A stretch of DNA of 48,965 nt from assembly GCA_021740045.1 (NCBI GenBank), contig JAIPAP010000010.1, positions 1 through 48,965 on the forward strand, read 5' to 3'. Below the pieces are notes generated by a model. It saw nothing but the letters and a program-made list of their open reading frames with translations. It had not been told where the DNA came from and did no database searches. Of the stretch, positions 1-9,497 are shown piece after piece (positions within the stretch are counted from its first letter, which is position 1; every line of letters begins with the position of its first letter). The translations under genes and the position numbers were made by a program. The stretch comes from Bacteroidales bacterium (lineage in GTDB: Bacteria > Bacteroidota > Bacteroidia > Bacteroidales > JAIPAP01).

Positions 1-136
1 CATTCCACCCTTCTAAATAACACTTATCATCATATATACTCAGATCAATATATAATTGCCTTGCAGTTCCTCAGTAGTTATCCTTAAAATAATCTAACCG
101 AAATGATTATTTTTACATGCAATAAACTAAATCATC
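1..136. other. AT-rich upstream region at the window edge
   Basis: AT-rich stretch upstream of the antiporter gene. Bases 1-3 read ATG on the minus strand, preceded there by a purine-rich AGAAGGGTGG stretch that would suit a ribosome-binding site. A divergent gene may therefore start exactly at the edge, but nothing of its body is visible. A TATTTTTA octamer at 108-115 is one mismatch from the Bacteroidota -7 consensus TAnnTTTG and could serve the antiporter gene. Confidence 0.3.
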
Positions 137-2137
137 ATGGATTTCTTGCTGCTCAAAGACATTGTGATCATTCTCGGTCTGGCTATCGTTGTAGTGTTGA
201 TATGCCACCGCTTTAAAATTCCTACTATTATCGGGTACTTAATTACCGGTATTATTGCAGGTCCCAATGGTTTTAAACTTATTCAAAGCATACATGAAGT
301 TGAAATGCTGGCTGAAATCGGTGTGATCATCCTGCTATTCACCATTGGTATTGAATTTTCCATCAAGCAATTGGCCAAGATTAAAAAAGCTGTTTTCCAG
401 GGAGGCTCCTTGCAGGTACTGTTAACCATTGCCGTTATCTTCTTTATAGCCCGGGCTTATACCGGTAAAATCCCTGAATCGGTGTTTATTGGGTTTTTAA
501 TTGCCTTGAGCAGTACAGCTATTGTTTTGAAATTGTTACAGGAAAAAGCCCAACTGGGTAGTCCGCAAGGGCAGACTTCGCTGGCCATCTTAATCTACCA
601 GGACATTATTATCGTACTCATGATCCTGCTCACGCCTATTATAGCCGGGCAGGAAACCAATATCGGACAATCATTTTTACTGCTTATTTTAAAAGCGGCC
701 GGTATAATCCTTCTAATGATCTTTGCTGCCCGCAGGCTGGTCCCCATGATCATGTACCAAATTGCCAAAACCAAAAGCCGCGAACTATTCGTTTTATCCA
801 TTATTGTAATTGCCTTTGCCGTGGCTTGGTTAACCAATAGTATAGGCTTATCCCTTGCCCTGGGAGCTTTCCTGGCCGGTTTGATCATTTCTGAGTCGGA
901 ATATTCCCAGCAAGCCTTCGGAAATATCATTCCTTTTCTTGATGTATTCACCAGTTTCTTTTTCATTTCCATTGGAATGCTCTTCAACATTAACACTTTA
1001 CTGGAAGAGCCTTTGTTGATCATTGCCTTCACTGCTATAGTACTGATCATAAAAACATTATTGGGTAGCGCCGCCAGCCTGTCCCTGGGCTATCCGATGC
1101 GTATTGCCATTATCACAGGGCTTACCCTGAGCCAGGTAGGTGAATTTTCATTTATCCTGGCAAAAATAGGCCTGGATCATGAGCTTTTGTCTGCCCACAA
1201 TTATCAATTATTTCTTTCAGTATCGGTAATCACCATGGCCGCAACGCCCTATATTATAAAAGGCGCACCGCGTGTGGCCGATGCCATATTGAAGCTCCCT
1301 TTGCCGCAACGCTGGAAAGAAGGTGCTGTGGCTTTACCCGATGAGGAAACAACGTATGAAAATCATCTGATCATTGTCGGATACGGCATTAACGGACGCA
1401 ATGTTTCAAGGGCCGCTAAGTTCGCCGGCATCAGTTATCAAATCATCGAGATGAATCCACAAACTATAAGGGAGGAAAGTGAAAAAGGAGAACCCATCTT
1501 TTATGGCGATGCTGCACAGCAAACCGTACTCGAGCATGCCGGGATCCATAAAGCCCTTATTTTAGTGGTAACCATAGCCGATGCGGTTTCAGCCCGCAGG
1601 ATCACCCAAACAGCCCGCAGGATCAACCCCCAGCTACATATTATCATACGTACACGCTTTTTAAGCGATATGCATGATTTATACGAACTGGGTGCTGATG
1701 AGGTTATCCCGGAAGAGTTTGAAACCTCCGTAGAGATCTTTACCCGGGTAATGAACAAATACCTGGTCCCGCGTAATCAGATAGAAGAACTGGTAAACCG
1801 GGTAAGATCCGATAACTACCGCATGTTTCGCCAACTTTCGGTAAACGAGGATGCCTATTCCGGGGTAACCGTCGAAGCGCCGGTGCCAAACATCATCTCG
1901 GTACACGTGTGCAAAAACTCCCCTATGGATGGTAACCCTATTAACCACTGCCGGGCTCTTAACGAACATAAAGTCAGCTTGCTTGCCGTGAGCAGAGGAG
2001 GGCAGGTTTATTCTCAACCCCAGGATAATTTTCTACTCCAGGCCAATGACCTGGTCTTTTTCATTGGTGATGAAAAGGCAAAAGCCGGGATATTTGCCTG
2101 TTTTAAAAGCCCCGGGGATGATTCATGCGAAAAATAG
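137..2137 (+). CDS. CPA2-family monovalent cation:proton antiporter with RCK domains (KefB/C-like)
   Basis: A 666-residue integral inner-membrane protein that should exchange K+ or Na+ for protons and is probably gated by a ligand on its cytosolic domain. About residues 1-380 are a dense series of membrane segments of the Na+/H+ exchanger fold, with the family motif GEFSFI near residue 335. Residues about 410-530 form a TrkA-N/RCK nucleotide-binding domain with a Rossmann signature (IIVGYGINGRN) and an acidic residue at the end of the second strand (IIEMN). Residues about 575-655 look like a TrkA-C domain. Length is normal for the family. The ATG at 137 starts straight into the first membrane segment. 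It stands alone, convergent with the small membrane gene at 2258-2467. Substrate (K+ versus Na+) and ligand cannot be told from sequence; homology to KefB/KefC is general only. Confidence 0.92.
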   Translation: MDFLLLKDIVIILGLAIVVVLICHRFKIPTIIGYLITGIIAGPNGFKLIQSIHEVEMLAEIGVIILLFTIGIEFSIKQLAKIKKAVFQGGSLQVLLTIAVIFFIARAYTGKIPESVFIGFLIALSSTAIVLKLLQEKAQLGSPQGQTSLAILIYQDIIIVLMILLTPIIAGQETNIGQSFLLLILKAAGIILLMIFAARRLVPMIMYQIAKTKSRELFVLSIIVIAFAVAWLTNSIGLSLALGAFLAGLIISESEYSQQAFGNIIPFLDVFTSFFFISIGMLFNINTLLEEPLLIIAFTAIVLIIKTLLGSAASLSLGYPMRIAIITGLTLSQVGEFSFILAKIGLDHELLSAHNYQLFLSVSVITMAATPYIIKGAPRVADAILKLPLPQRWKEGAVALPDEETTYENHLIIVGYGINGRNVSRAAKFAGISYQIIEMNPQTIREESEKGEPIFYGDAAQQTVLEHAGIHKALILVVTIADAVSARRITQTARRINPQLHIIIRTRFLSDMHDLYELGADEVIPEEFETSVEIFTRVMNKYLVPRNQIEELVNRVRSDNYRMFRQLSVNEDAYSGVTVEAPVPNIISVHVCKNSPMDGNPINHCRALNEHKVSLLAVSRGGQVYSQPQDNFLLQANDLVFFIGDEKAKAGIFACFKSPGDDSCEK

Positions 2138-2257
2138 ACTCTATTTTTGTTTATGGTAAAATGTAAGGCTGTGGCCGAAAACATAAGCGTACCTAACCTA
2201 AGCCTGGTTTGTGCCAAAAACAAACCACCCATGCCTGATCCAACTTAACCTCCTTGA

Positions 2258-2467
2258 TTATTGAGAATTATGCTCCAGTTTCTGCTCATGCTGTTCTTTG
2301 ATCACACAGCAACATCCTTTAACAGCGCATATGATGAATAAGATCACCGAAGCACTAAACAAGCTAAGGGACACCACGCAAAAACTTTCATAAAAAAATG
2401 TCATAACCAGGCTAAGCAGTCCAAGTATGGCCAGGATCATTGCAATAATGGGTACAGTACGTTTCAT
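2258..2467 (-). CDS. Small two-helix membrane protein, unknown function
   Basis: A 69-residue protein with two hydrophobic segments (about residues 5-25 and 30-50), a short cysteine cluster after the second (GCCCVIK), and a charged His/Glu/Lys-rich tail. No family was recognised. A good TACATTTG element sits 20-27 bases upstream of the ATG on the same strand, which supports it being a real gene. It converges with the antiporter gene. The tri-cysteine could be a palmitoylation-like or metal site, but that is a guess. Confidence 0.55.
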   Translation of the reverse strand: MKRTVPIIAMILAILGLLSLVMTFFYESFCVVSLSLFSASVILFIICAVKGCCCVIKEQHEQKLEHNSQ

Positions 2468-2486
2468 AGGGCTTCGTTTATATTCA

Positions 2487-2494
2487 CAAATGTA
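2487..2494 (-). promoter_or_regulatory. -7 element TACATTTG for the small membrane gene
   Basis: On the minus strand this reads TACATTTG, a perfect match to the Bacteroidota -7 consensus TAnnTTTG. It lies 20 bases upstream of the ATG at 2467. No clear -33 TTTG is seen at the usual distance. Confidence 0.5.
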
Positions 2495-2685
2495 ATATAT
2501 TTAAATTACTTATATATCATAAAATAGCATTTATTTTAAAAGATCATAGCTAATGCCAAGGCAATGTAGAAAAAATGGTTAACCAGCCAGCAAATAACAG
2601 CATTGATGGGCTTTTGCGCTTAGTATGCAACACCAAGCTCCCGCCCTGCATAGCTCAATGTGCCGTGGATAATGAAAAATTCTTA

Positions 2686-2693
2686 TACTTTTG
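2686..2693 (+). promoter_or_regulatory. -7 element TACTTTTG for the DUF5063 gene
   Basis: TACTTTTG matches TAnnTTTG exactly and ends 20 bases before the ATG at 2714. It lies downstream of an in-frame ATG at 2660, so that upstream codon would not be in the transcript. This decides the start in favour of 2714. The -33 region has no clean TTTG. Confidence 0.55.
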
Positions 2694-2713
2694 TGACACA
2701 AAAACAAAACAGT

Positions 2714-3256
2714 ATGCAGGAGAATGAAATTCCCAATGAACCGGTTTATTCCAAGAATGTACTGGAAATGTTAACCGTAGCCAATGAGTATTGCTTATTT
2801 ATTGAAAAGGTCCATAAGTATTCCAAGGAAGACACCCTTCAGTATTTGCGAAAGATCAGTCCCTTGCTTTACATTAAAGGATCCCTCCTCCCCGACCTGG
2901 AGCCCACCAATCCCGAAACCATACAGCGCTTTGTAACCGAAGAAAACTGGGAAATTATCTTTAATGAGTTGCGCGACAAACTGGCCGATGATGACCAGTA
3001 TTATTTTATCGACCATAGCGAAACATCCCATAACGACCCCATCAAAGGAAGCCTGGCCGATAATTATACCGATGTGTACCAGGATTTGAAGGATTTTATT
3101 ATGCTTTACCAGCAAACTTCCCGTGAAGCTAAGGAAAATGCTGTAAGTGAGTGTAAAGAACTCTTTAAAACACATTGGGGATTCCGCATTGTAAAAGGGA
3201 TCAAGGTCCTGCACTACCTAACCTACCAGCACAAGGATGACTATAGTGATTTATAG
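2714..3256 (+). CDS. DUF5063 domain-containing protein
   Basis: A 180-residue soluble, mostly helical acidic protein resembling the Bacteroidota DUF5063 family, whose biochemical role is unknown. Supporting features are the hydrophobic-aromatic N-terminal helix (VLEMLTVANEYCLFIE), the conserved YIKGSLLPDL segment, and the middle DYTDVYQDLKDF-like segment. The frame is open upstream to 2660, but the -7 element at 2686-2693 lies inside that extension, so the ATG at 2714 is preferred. It is followed by 224 bases of AT-rich spacer containing the feo promoter. No signal peptide or membrane segment is visible. Assignment rests on remembered family features. Confidence 0.75.
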   Translation: MQENEIPNEPVYSKNVLEMLTVANEYCLFIEKVHKYSKEDTLQYLRKISPLLYIKGSLLPDLEPTNPETIQRFVTEENWEIIFNELRDKLADDDQYYFIDHSETSHNDPIKGSLADNYTDVYQDLKDFIMLYQQTSREAKENAVSECKELFKTHWGFRIVKGIKVLHYLTYQHKDDYSDL

Positions 3257-3425
3257 GTTCGGGTAAACCCCGAAAAAATTGCTGATGGTTTATTCCCGGA
3301 ATACTGCTTTTTATCTACATTAAGTTATTCAATTTGTTATCGTAATAACAAAAACAGTTTTATCGTTACCATAATTTAGAATTAAATTTTAGCCTGCCGC
3401 TGTACGGCGAATAATAAAAATCAGC

Positions 3426-3433
3426 TACATTTG
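3426..3433 (+). promoter_or_regulatory. -7 element TACATTTG for feoAB
   Basis: TACATTTG matches TAnnTTTG exactly and lies 47 bases upstream of the GTG start at 3481. A convincing -33 TTTG is missing, as might be expected for an activated or iron-regulated promoter. I could not find a clear Fur-box palindrome in 3257-3480. Confidence 0.5.
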
Positions 3434-3480
3434 TTTTAATTTATAACAAATCTAAATTAATCAGCTTTTAGGGGACTGGA

Positions 3481-5994
3481 GTGAGGCTATCAGAAGTAAA
3501 ACAAGGCGAAAAGGCCATTATCACCAAGATAAAGGGAAGAGGTGCTTTCCGTAACCGATTGATCGAAATGGGTTTTGTGGTGGGTAAAGAAGTGAAAACC
3601 ATTCGCAAGGCTCCATTGCGCGATCCGGTGGAGTACAAGGTGATGGGCTATAATGTTTCGCTTCGCAACAGTGAAGCCCGCATGATCGAAGTAGTTGCCG
3701 AATCGGAAGCCCGTGAGTTCAAAAACGGTGAATTCAACGGAACTATCGATGACGAGTTGCTCAAGCGCACCGCCATCAAGAAGGAAAAAGAGATCAATGT
3801 TGCTTTTGTAGGCAACCCAAATTGCGGAAAAACCACCATATTCAACTGGGCATCAGGATCGCGGGAGAAAGTGGGGAATTATGGTGGAGTTACTATTGAT
3901 GCCAAGGAAGCCAAGTTTAAGCTGGATGATTACACCATTAATGTGGTCGATCTGCCCGGCACCTATTCCATTACCGCCTACACTCCCGAAGAACTCTTCG
4001 TTAGGGATCACATCCTGGAACAAATGCCCGACATAGTAGTGAATGTGATCGATGCCGGCAACCTGGAGCGTAACCTTTATTTAACTACCCAGCTTATCGA
4101 CATGGACATCAAGGTAGTGGTAGCGTTGAATATGTACGATGAGCTGGAAAAAAGCGGTGACCAACTAAATTATGAATTATTGGGTAAGATGCTTGGTGTA
4201 CCTTTTGTTCCCACGGTAGGCTCCAAGGGAAAAGGCATCAGGGAATTATTCAGTAAAATCGTACAGGTACATGAAGACCGTGATGAAACCGTAAGGCATA
4301 TTCACATTAACTATGGCAATACCATTGAAAGCAGCATTAAGGCCATACAGGAACATATTAAGATAAAAGAGAATTATGAATTAACCGACCGTATTTCATC
4401 CCGTTACCTTTCGATCAAGCTCCTGCAATTGGATGAAGATGCGGTAAGGCGTGTTCAAACCTGTCAGAATGCCGATGAAATATTGGATGTAGCCCAACTT
4501 GAAAAGCAACGCATTGAACAGGCCTTAAAAGATGAGGCCGAAACCCTTATAACCGATTCCAAATATGGCTTTATTGCCGGAGCGCTACAGGAAACCCTCA
4601 AACCAAATTTCAAGCTCAGGCACCGGAAAAGCGAGATCATCGATACGTTTATCACCCACAAGGTATGGGGCTTACCTATCTTCATTTTCTTTATGTGGCT
4701 AACATTTTATGCCACTTTCAAGCTGGGGCAATACCCCATGGACTGGATCGAGAGGCTGGTGGAAAACACATCAAACATCCTCCATACCAGCATGCCCGAG
4801 GGTATGTTCAAAGACCTGCTAATCGATGGCATCATAGGCGGTGTTGGAGGGGTAGTTGTTTTTCTACCCAATATCCTCTTGTTGTATTTCTTCATCTCCA
4901 TCATGGAAGATACCGGCTATATGGCCAGGGCTGTGTTTATAATGGACAGGGCCATGCACAAGATCGGACTACACGGTAAATCATTTATTCCCCTGCTGAT
5001 GGGATTTGGTTGCAATGTTCCGGCCATATTATCCACACGCATTATCGAGAGCAAGCGCGACCGGCTCATCACCATGCTTATCAATCCTTTTATGTCATGC
5101 AGCGCAAGGCTTCCGGTGTATGTCTTGTTGATCAGCGCCTTTTTTGTAAGTTTCCAGGGAACCATATTATTTCTTATATACACCATTGGGGTGGTTGTGG
5201 CTATTCTCTCGGCTTTGTTGTTTAAGAAGATCTTTTTCAAAAGTGAAGAAGTTCCCTTTGTAATGGAGCTACCGCCATACCGGCTTCCAACATTAAGGAC
5301 CCTGGTGAAACACATGTGGCATCGCGCCGAGCAATACCTGCGTAAGATTGGAGGGGTTATTCTTGTGGCCTCTATTATAATCTGGGCTTTAGGTTATTTT
5401 CCCCGGAACCATGAGCTGATCAACGAATACGAGCAAAAGATAGAACAAGCCCGAAACAACTATTCCCAAGCAGCAGCTCAACCTGCCAGCTTTTCGCATA
5501 TTAGAACTGGTTCAGCAATGGATAAAACCGCCTCTGAATTAAAAATGGAACTGGAAAGCAAGCACCAGAAACAATCATTTATCGGTCAAATAGGAAAAGC
5601 CATCGAACCGGTTATGAAACCTCTGGGATTTGACTGGAAAATGAGTGTGGCTATCTTAACCGGGGTAGCGGCTAAAGAGATTGTAGTAGGAACCCTGGGG
5701 GTGCTGTACCAGGCCAATCCCGATAAAACCAACAACAGCAGTTCGCTGGTTGAAAAACTCAGGACACAAACGTACAGCAGCGGCCCCCGCAAAGGAGAAA
5801 ACCTCTATAATCCTTTGATCGCCTTTTCTTTCATGGTTTTTATCCTGCTTTACTTTCCATGTATTGCTGTAATAGCTGCCATTAAGAAAGAATCGGGTTC
5901 TTGGGGCTGGGCTATATTCACCATATTTTACACTACAGGAATGGCCTGGATAATGGCGTTTGCCGTTTATCAAATTGGCAGTTTATTTATTTAA
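3481..5994 (+). CDS. feoB: Ferrous iron transporter, FeoA-FeoB fusion
   Basis: An 837-residue inner-membrane Fe(II) importer. Residues 1-75 are a FeoA-type SH3-like domain (IEMGFVVGKEVKT...DPVEYKVMGY), fused ahead of FeoB; this fusion is common in Bacteroidota, while many other bacteria keep FeoA separate. The GTPase domain follows: G1 GNPNCGKTT at 111-119, a switch segment with GNYGGVT, DLPG as G3, and NMYD as G4. The C-terminal half holds two Gate/nucleoside-recognition regions with many membrane helices and the conserved Cys of GFGCNVP. Start is GTG at 3481, preceded by TTAGGGGACTGGA, a plausible ribosome-binding site. The FeoB-associated Cys-rich gene follows 16 bases later and is probably cotranscribed. 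Confidence 0.97.
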   Translation: MRLSEVKQGEKAIITKIKGRGAFRNRLIEMGFVVGKEVKTIRKAPLRDPVEYKVMGYNVSLRNSEARMIEVVAESEAREFKNGEFNGTIDDELLKRTAIKKEKEINVAFVGNPNCGKTTIFNWASGSREKVGNYGGVTIDAKEAKFKLDDYTINVVDLPGTYSITAYTPEELFVRDHILEQMPDIVVNVIDAGNLERNLYLTTQLIDMDIKVVVALNMYDELEKSGDQLNYELLGKMLGVPFVPTVGSKGKGIRELFSKIVQVHEDRDETVRHIHINYGNTIESSIKAIQEHIKIKENYELTDRISSRYLSIKLLQLDEDAVRRVQTCQNADEILDVAQLEKQRIEQALKDEAETLITDSKYGFIAGALQETLKPNFKLRHRKSEIIDTFITHKVWGLPIFIFFMWLTFYATFKLGQYPMDWIERLVENTSNILHTSMPEGMFKDLLIDGIIGGVGGVVVFLPNILLLYFFISIMEDTGYMARAVFIMDRAMHKIGLHGKSFIPLLMGFGCNVPAILSTRIIESKRDRLITMLINPFMSCSARLPVYVLLISAFFVSFQGTILFLIYTIGVVVAILSALLFKKIFFKSEEVPFVMELPPYRLPTLRTLVKHMWHRAEQYLRKIGGVILVASIIIWALGYFPRNHELINEYEQKIEQARNNYSQAAAQPASFSHIRTGSAMDKTASELKMELESKHQKQSFIGQIGKAIEPVMKPLGFDWKMSVAILTGVAAKEIVVGTLGVLYQANPDKTNNSSSLVEKLRTQTYSSGPRKGENLYNPLIAFSFMVFILLYFPCIAVIAAIKKESGSWGWAIFTIFYTTGMAWIMAFAVYQIGSLFI

Positions 5995-6010
5995 CAGGGA
6001 GTAAATCAAT

Positions 6011-6223
6011 ATGATACAGGAAATAGTGGCCATCATTATAATAGTAAGTGCCTTTATATATGCCGGCATCAAAATAGTTAAGAAAGTAAAAGATCCCTTG
6101 GGTAAATGTAAAGATTGCAGTAGCAGCAGCTGCGAAAGTTGTGAATTACAATCATTAAAACATCAGATCGACGAGAATAAAAGGAAAAATAAGTCTGTGG
6201 AAAGCTCCTCTTCCCATTTGTAG
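6011..6223 (+). CDS. FeoB-associated Cys-rich membrane protein
   Basis: A 70-residue protein with one N-terminal membrane helix (residues 3-20), a basic stretch, then a cysteine cluster (CKDCSSSSCESC) and a charged tail. This matches the FeoB_associated family of small proteins encoded directly after feoB. The cluster would lie in the cytosol under the positive-inside rule and may bind Fe(II) or assist FeoB, but its role is not established. It sits 16 bases after the feoB stop in the same orientation, which supports cotranscription. Confidence 0.88.
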   Translation: MIQEIVAIIIIVSAFIYAGIKIVKKVKDPLGKCKDCSSSSCESCELQSLKHQIDENKRKNKSVESSSSHL

Positions 6224-6283
6224 ATCAAGCAAAGGAACTTTTATCAATAATTATTCGAATTACCGCTAAAAAGAAGCCGGTGT

Positions 6284-6316
6284 TTTGCAACCATACATAT
6301 TTATTCATTAAATTTG
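6284..6316 (+). promoter_or_regulatory. Bacteroidota-type promoter TTTG-N21-TAAATTTG for the Hpt gene
   Basis: TTTG at 6284-6287 and TAAATTTG at 6309-6316 are separated by 21 bases, matching the two-part promoter of the primary sigma factor in Bacteroidota. The -7 element ends 36 bases before the ATG at 6353. It overlaps a possible in-frame TTG start at 6314, which rules that start out. Confidence 0.7.
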
Positions 6317-6352
6317 TATTTAAAGACGTTGGGGTACCTAAAGAAAAAATAC

Positions 6353-6727
6353 ATGATTGACAAAGAAAAATTCACAAATTATTACAAAGCCTTTGATAAA
6401 GAGGTAGTGCTTGAGATTATCAATATGTTTATTGAAGAATATCCGGAGCGCTTTGAAAAGTTAAGACGTAATATCGAAGACAATGATTTTGAGAACCTGC
6501 AATTTAATGCCCACAGCCTTAAAGGGGTAATTGCTAATTTCACCTACACCGAACCACACCAATTGGCAAAAGAACTGGAAGATATTACCAAGGAGATCAA
6601 TCAATCAGAAGAAAAAACGGTTCCGGAGGAATCCGTTAAACATATTCAATCCACCTATAATAAGCTCGAAGAAGCTACCAAACAACTCCTGGAAGATCTG
6701 CGGAACATCCGTACTGAATTTGAGTAA
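6353..6727 (+). CDS. Histidine phosphotransfer (Hpt) domain protein
   Basis: A 124-residue single-domain phosphotransfer protein that should relay phosphoryl groups between hybrid kinases and response regulators. The Hpt signature NAHSLKGVIANF has His54 as the phospho-acceptor, set in a helical bundle with the typical downstream LAKELEDI helix. No kinase or response regulator is adjacent, so its partners are elsewhere. The promoter at 6284-6316 supports the ATG at 6353 over the upstream TTG. It converges with the TPR lipoprotein gene, with 15 bases between the stop codons. Confidence 0.88.
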   Translation: MIDKEKFTNYYKAFDKEVVLEIINMFIEEYPERFEKLRRNIEDNDFENLQFNAHSLKGVIANFTYTEPHQLAKELEDITKEINQSEEKTVPEESVKHIQSTYNKLEEATKQLLEDLRNIRTEFE

Positions 6728-6742
6728 ATTTAATCCTTACTT

Positions 6743-7774
6743 TCAGTTTTGACGTTTCCTGTCGAGACGGTTCAGGCCTTCTATAGCCTTTTGATGATTG
6801 GTTGCTATTTTGAGCGTTTTATTATAATCCCGGCTGGCTTTATCCAGTTCGCCCAATAGTTCATAGGCATAGCCCCGGTTATAATAAGCATCGGCGTATT
6901 GCGGATCAACTTGTATGGCCTTGCGAAAATGTTCTATGGCTTCTTCAAAATCCTCTTCATACACCAGGTTGATATAGCCCTTGTTATAATGCGCATATTT
7001 ATAGTTCGGATTGCGCATCAAAAGGGTGTCATAGTGAAGAAAGGCTTTATCATATTTTCCCAGTTTTTGGTAATGAAGCCCCAGTAAATAATGCAATTCT
7101 TTAATTCCCGGCTTCAGTTCAATCGCCTTTTTAAAATAACGGGCGGCCCGGGGATCGTTTTGTTCCGATAATAATATGCCCAGTTCCTTATAGGCGTCGT
7201 AAAACTTCTTATCATGAGCCACAGCCAGCTCCAGATTTTTAACGGCCTTAGCTGTATCGTTTTGTTCTTCATAGGCTATGGCTTTTAAGAAATATGCCTG
7301 GGGATGCTTATTCTTATCCAGCAGACGATCGAGAATATTAAAAGCCCTGTCATATTCTTCGAGTATCATATGGACCCTGGCCATACCCAGGAAAGATCCC
7401 GGCACCGAATCATCCAGCCGGGCAGCTTTGTCGTACATCTCGCGGCTGCGCTCCAGGTTAACCATTTCAAGATAGATATCACCCAGGGTAACATAGTAGG
7501 TCGCTTCATTTTTATCGGCCTGTATGGCTTTATTAATATCACGCAGGGCATTGTTGATCTGTTTATGATCGAGGTAATACTTTGCCCGGGCATTATAAAG
7601 ATTCCCGCTGTCGGGACTGGCCTCAATGGCTTGGTTTAAACGGTTTAATGTATCATCTTTATTGGTCGTTGCCTGTTTATCCGGTTGTCCTTCTTTTTGA
7701 TCACTATCTGTTTTACAGGCATTAATACTAATGACCAGGACAACTATTGCCAGTATGAATATGTTTTGCTTCAT
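6743..7774 (-). CDS. TPR-repeat lipoprotein
   Basis: A 343-residue predicted lipoprotein. The signal peptide ends in a lipobox (SINAC, Cys20), followed by an acidic linker and then about seven tetratricopeptide repeats, with typical segments such as GNLYNARAKYYLDHKQ and AYYNRGYAYELLGELDKA. TPR arrays are scaffolds for protein contacts, so it probably acts in a periplasmic or outer-membrane complex. The partner cannot be named. It lies downstream of recA on the same strand but behind the hairpin at 7789-7820, so it probably depends on partial readthrough or its own unseen promoter. Confidence 0.85.
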   Translation of the reverse strand: MKQNIFILAIVVLVISINACKTDSDQKEGQPDKQATTNKDDTLNRLNQAIEASPDSGNLYNARAKYYLDHKQINNALRDINKAIQADKNEATYYVTLGDIYLEMVNLERSREMYDKAARLDDSVPGSFLGMARVHMILEEYDRAFNILDRLLDKNKHPQAYFLKAIAYEEQNDTAKAVKNLELAVAHDKKFYDAYKELGILLSEQNDPRAARYFKKAIELKPGIKELHYLLGLHYQKLGKYDKAFLHYDTLLMRNPNYKYAHYNKGYINLVYEEDFEEAIEHFRKAIQVDPQYADAYYNRGYAYELLGELDKASRDYNKTLKIATNHQKAIEGLNRLDRKRQN

Positions 7775-7788
7775 GGTTTTCCTTATGT

Positions 7789-7820
7789 AAAAAACGGCAG
7801 CTATTTTTCAATAACTGCCG
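7789..7820 (-). terminator. Intrinsic terminator after recA
   Basis: On the minus strand a CGGCAG / CTGCCG stem is extended by TATT/AATA pairs around one mismatch and followed by a run of six T residues. It lies 24 bases after the recA stop. Confidence 0.75.
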
Positions 7821-7843
7821 ATGAGCCAAAAAATTATTTTCAA

Positions 7844-8896
7844 CTATTTCTCTTTGGGTTGCTCTTGTGATTCGTTAGGGGTTTCGCCCTTGAGGTTGGC
7901 CACTATCTTTTTCTCCAGTTCTTCGGCCAATTCCGGGTTATCCATCAGCAAATTCTTCACTGCATCACGGCCCTGTCCCAGTTTTGTTTCACCATAACTA
8001 TACCAGGAACCGCTTTTTCTGATGATGTTCATATCAACACCCAGATCGATGATCTCTCCTATTTTAGAAATACCTTCGCCATAAATAATGTCGAATTCAG
8101 CCTGGCGGAAAGGCGGAGCCACCTTGTTTTTAATTACCTTGACCCTGGTACGGGTACCTACCACTTCATCACCCGATTTAATCTGGCCGGTACGGCGGAT
8201 ATCCATTCTTACCGAAGCATAAAACTTCAAGGCATTTCCACCGGTAGTAGTTTCAGGATTTCCAAACATCACTCCTATCTTTTCGCGCAGTTGATTAATG
8301 AATATACAGCTCGATCCGGTTTTGCTAATTGTTGATGTAAGCTTACGCAAAGCCTGTGACATCAATCTTGCCTGGAGCCCCATCTTGGAATCGCCCATTT
8401 CACCTTCGATTTCACTCTTAGGCGTAAGCGCTGCCACCGAGTCGATCACGATAATATCGATGGCCCCTGAACGGATCAGGTTTTCGGCTATTTCGAGAGC
8501 CTGTTCACCATGATCGGGTTGTGAAACCAGCAGGTTTTCTGTATCAACGCCCAGGCGCTGGGCGTAAAAGCGGTCGAAGGCATGCTCGGCATCGATAAAT
8601 GCCGCTATTCCTCCTGCTTTTTGAGCCTCGGCAATAGCATGAATCGCCAGGGTGGTCTTTCCCGATGATTCCGGGCCATAAATCTCACAAACCCTGCCGC
8701 GGGGAATTCCGCCTACACCAAGGGCATTATCCAGTGAAATGGAACCCGTTGAAATGGCCGGCACATCAACCACGGCATTGTCGCCCAGCTTCATGATAGT
8801 GCCTTTGCCATATGTCTTTTCAATTTTATCAAGGGTAGTCTGAAGCATCTTCAGCTTCTCCTTGTTGTTATCTTCTTTTTGATTGGTCTTTGCCAT
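7844..8896 (-). CDS. recA: Recombinase RecA
   Basis: A 350-residue RecA that forms ATP-dependent filaments on single-stranded DNA for recombination and for SOS co-protease activity. The Walker A motif GPESSGKTT, the Walker B region [10 protein letters not shown], the loop with [12 protein letters not shown], and the acidic/basic C-terminal tail are all present. Length is normal. It lies 24 bases after bcp on the same strand, so the two are probably cotranscribed, and it is closed by the terminator at 7789-7820. No obvious LexA operator is seen upstream of bcp-recA, and no lexA gene is in the window. Confidence 0.98.
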   Translation of the reverse strand: MAKTNQKEDNNKEKLKMLQTTLDKIEKTYGKGTIMKLGDNAVVDVPAISTGSISLDNALGVGGIPRGRVCEIYGPESSGKTTLAIHAIAEAQKAGGIAAFIDAEHAFDRFYAQRLGVDTENLLVSQPDHGEQALEIAENLIRSGAIDIIVIDSVAALTPKSEIEGEMGDSKMGLQARLMSQALRKLTSTISKTGSSCIFINQLREKIGVMFGNPETTTGGNALKFYASVRMDIRRTGQIKSGDEVVGTRTRVKVIKNKVAPPFRQAEFDIIYGEGISKIGEIIDLGVDMNIIRKSGSWYSYGETKLGQGRDAVKNLLMDNPELAEELEKKIVANLKGETPNESQEQPKEK

Positions 8897-8920
8897 GATA
8901 TTCGCTTTAGATTAATTAAT

Positions 8921-9388
8921 TTATTCCAATCCCATCTCCTGAAGGATCTGGTTGGTATGGTCTTTTGTTTTTACCTTTTCGAACACCTTTTCCATGTAGC
9001 CGCTCTCATCAATGATAAACGTTGTGCGATGCACTCCTTCGTATTCCTTGCCCATGAATTTTTTGGGACCCCAAATCCCGTATGCCTTAATGATCGTTTT
9101 ATCCGGATCGGGGATCAATGGAAAAGGCAATTCATATTTTTCGCTGAATTTTTGGTGCGACTTAAGGCTATCGGGGCTAACACCTATGATCTTAAATCCT
9201 TTATTGAGCAGCGCTTCGTAATTATCCCTCAGGTTACAAGCTTCGGCTGTACATCCCGGCGTATTATCCTTGGGATAGAAGTATAAAATAACTTTCGATC
9301 CTTTCAATTCATCAAGGACTACCTTATTTCCGTTTTGATCTTCGCCTTTAAACTCCGGGGCTTTATCACCTATCTTTAAGTATGTCAT
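8921..9388 (-). CDS. bcp: Thioredoxin-dependent thiol peroxidase (Bcp/PrxQ)
   Basis: A 155-residue peroxiredoxin that reduces peroxides with electrons from thioredoxin. The peroxidatic motif is PKDNTPGCTAEACNL: the first Cys is catalytic and the second, four residues later, is the resolving Cys typical of the BCP/PrxQ class. Length is normal. It lies just upstream of recA with a 24-base gap, which may link peroxide defence and DNA repair expression. No canonical -7 element could be identified in 9389-9497. Confidence 0.95.
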   Translation of the reverse strand: MTYLKIGDKAPEFKGEDQNGNKVVLDELKGSKVILYFYPKDNTPGCTAEACNLRDNYEALLNKGFKIIGVSPDSLKSHQKFSEKYELPFPLIPDPDKTIIKAYGIWGPKKFMGKEYEGVHRTTFIIDESGYMEKVFEKVKTKDHTNQILQEMGLE

Positions 9389-9497
9389 GATGTTTAAGTT
9401 AATGAGTTACAAAATAAAACAAATTATCGAATAATTCCAATGAAAAGATATTAACCGGTAATGTTGAATTTTTGTTTATGAACCTATTTAAAGGCTA

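Noticed and set aside
2205-2227. TGGTTTGT/ACAAACCA hairpin between the antiporter and the small membrane gene
   Set aside because: An 8-bp AT-rich stem without a T run on either strand; too weak to call a terminator.
3258-3274. TTCGGG/CCCGAA hairpin after the DUF5063 gene
   Set aside because: A short stem followed by A residues rather than T residues on the coding strand, so not a convincing terminator.
4665-4979. Plus-strand frame of 104 codons inside feoB
   Set aside because: It is out of frame with the clearly conserved FeoB membrane domain and has no signals of its own.
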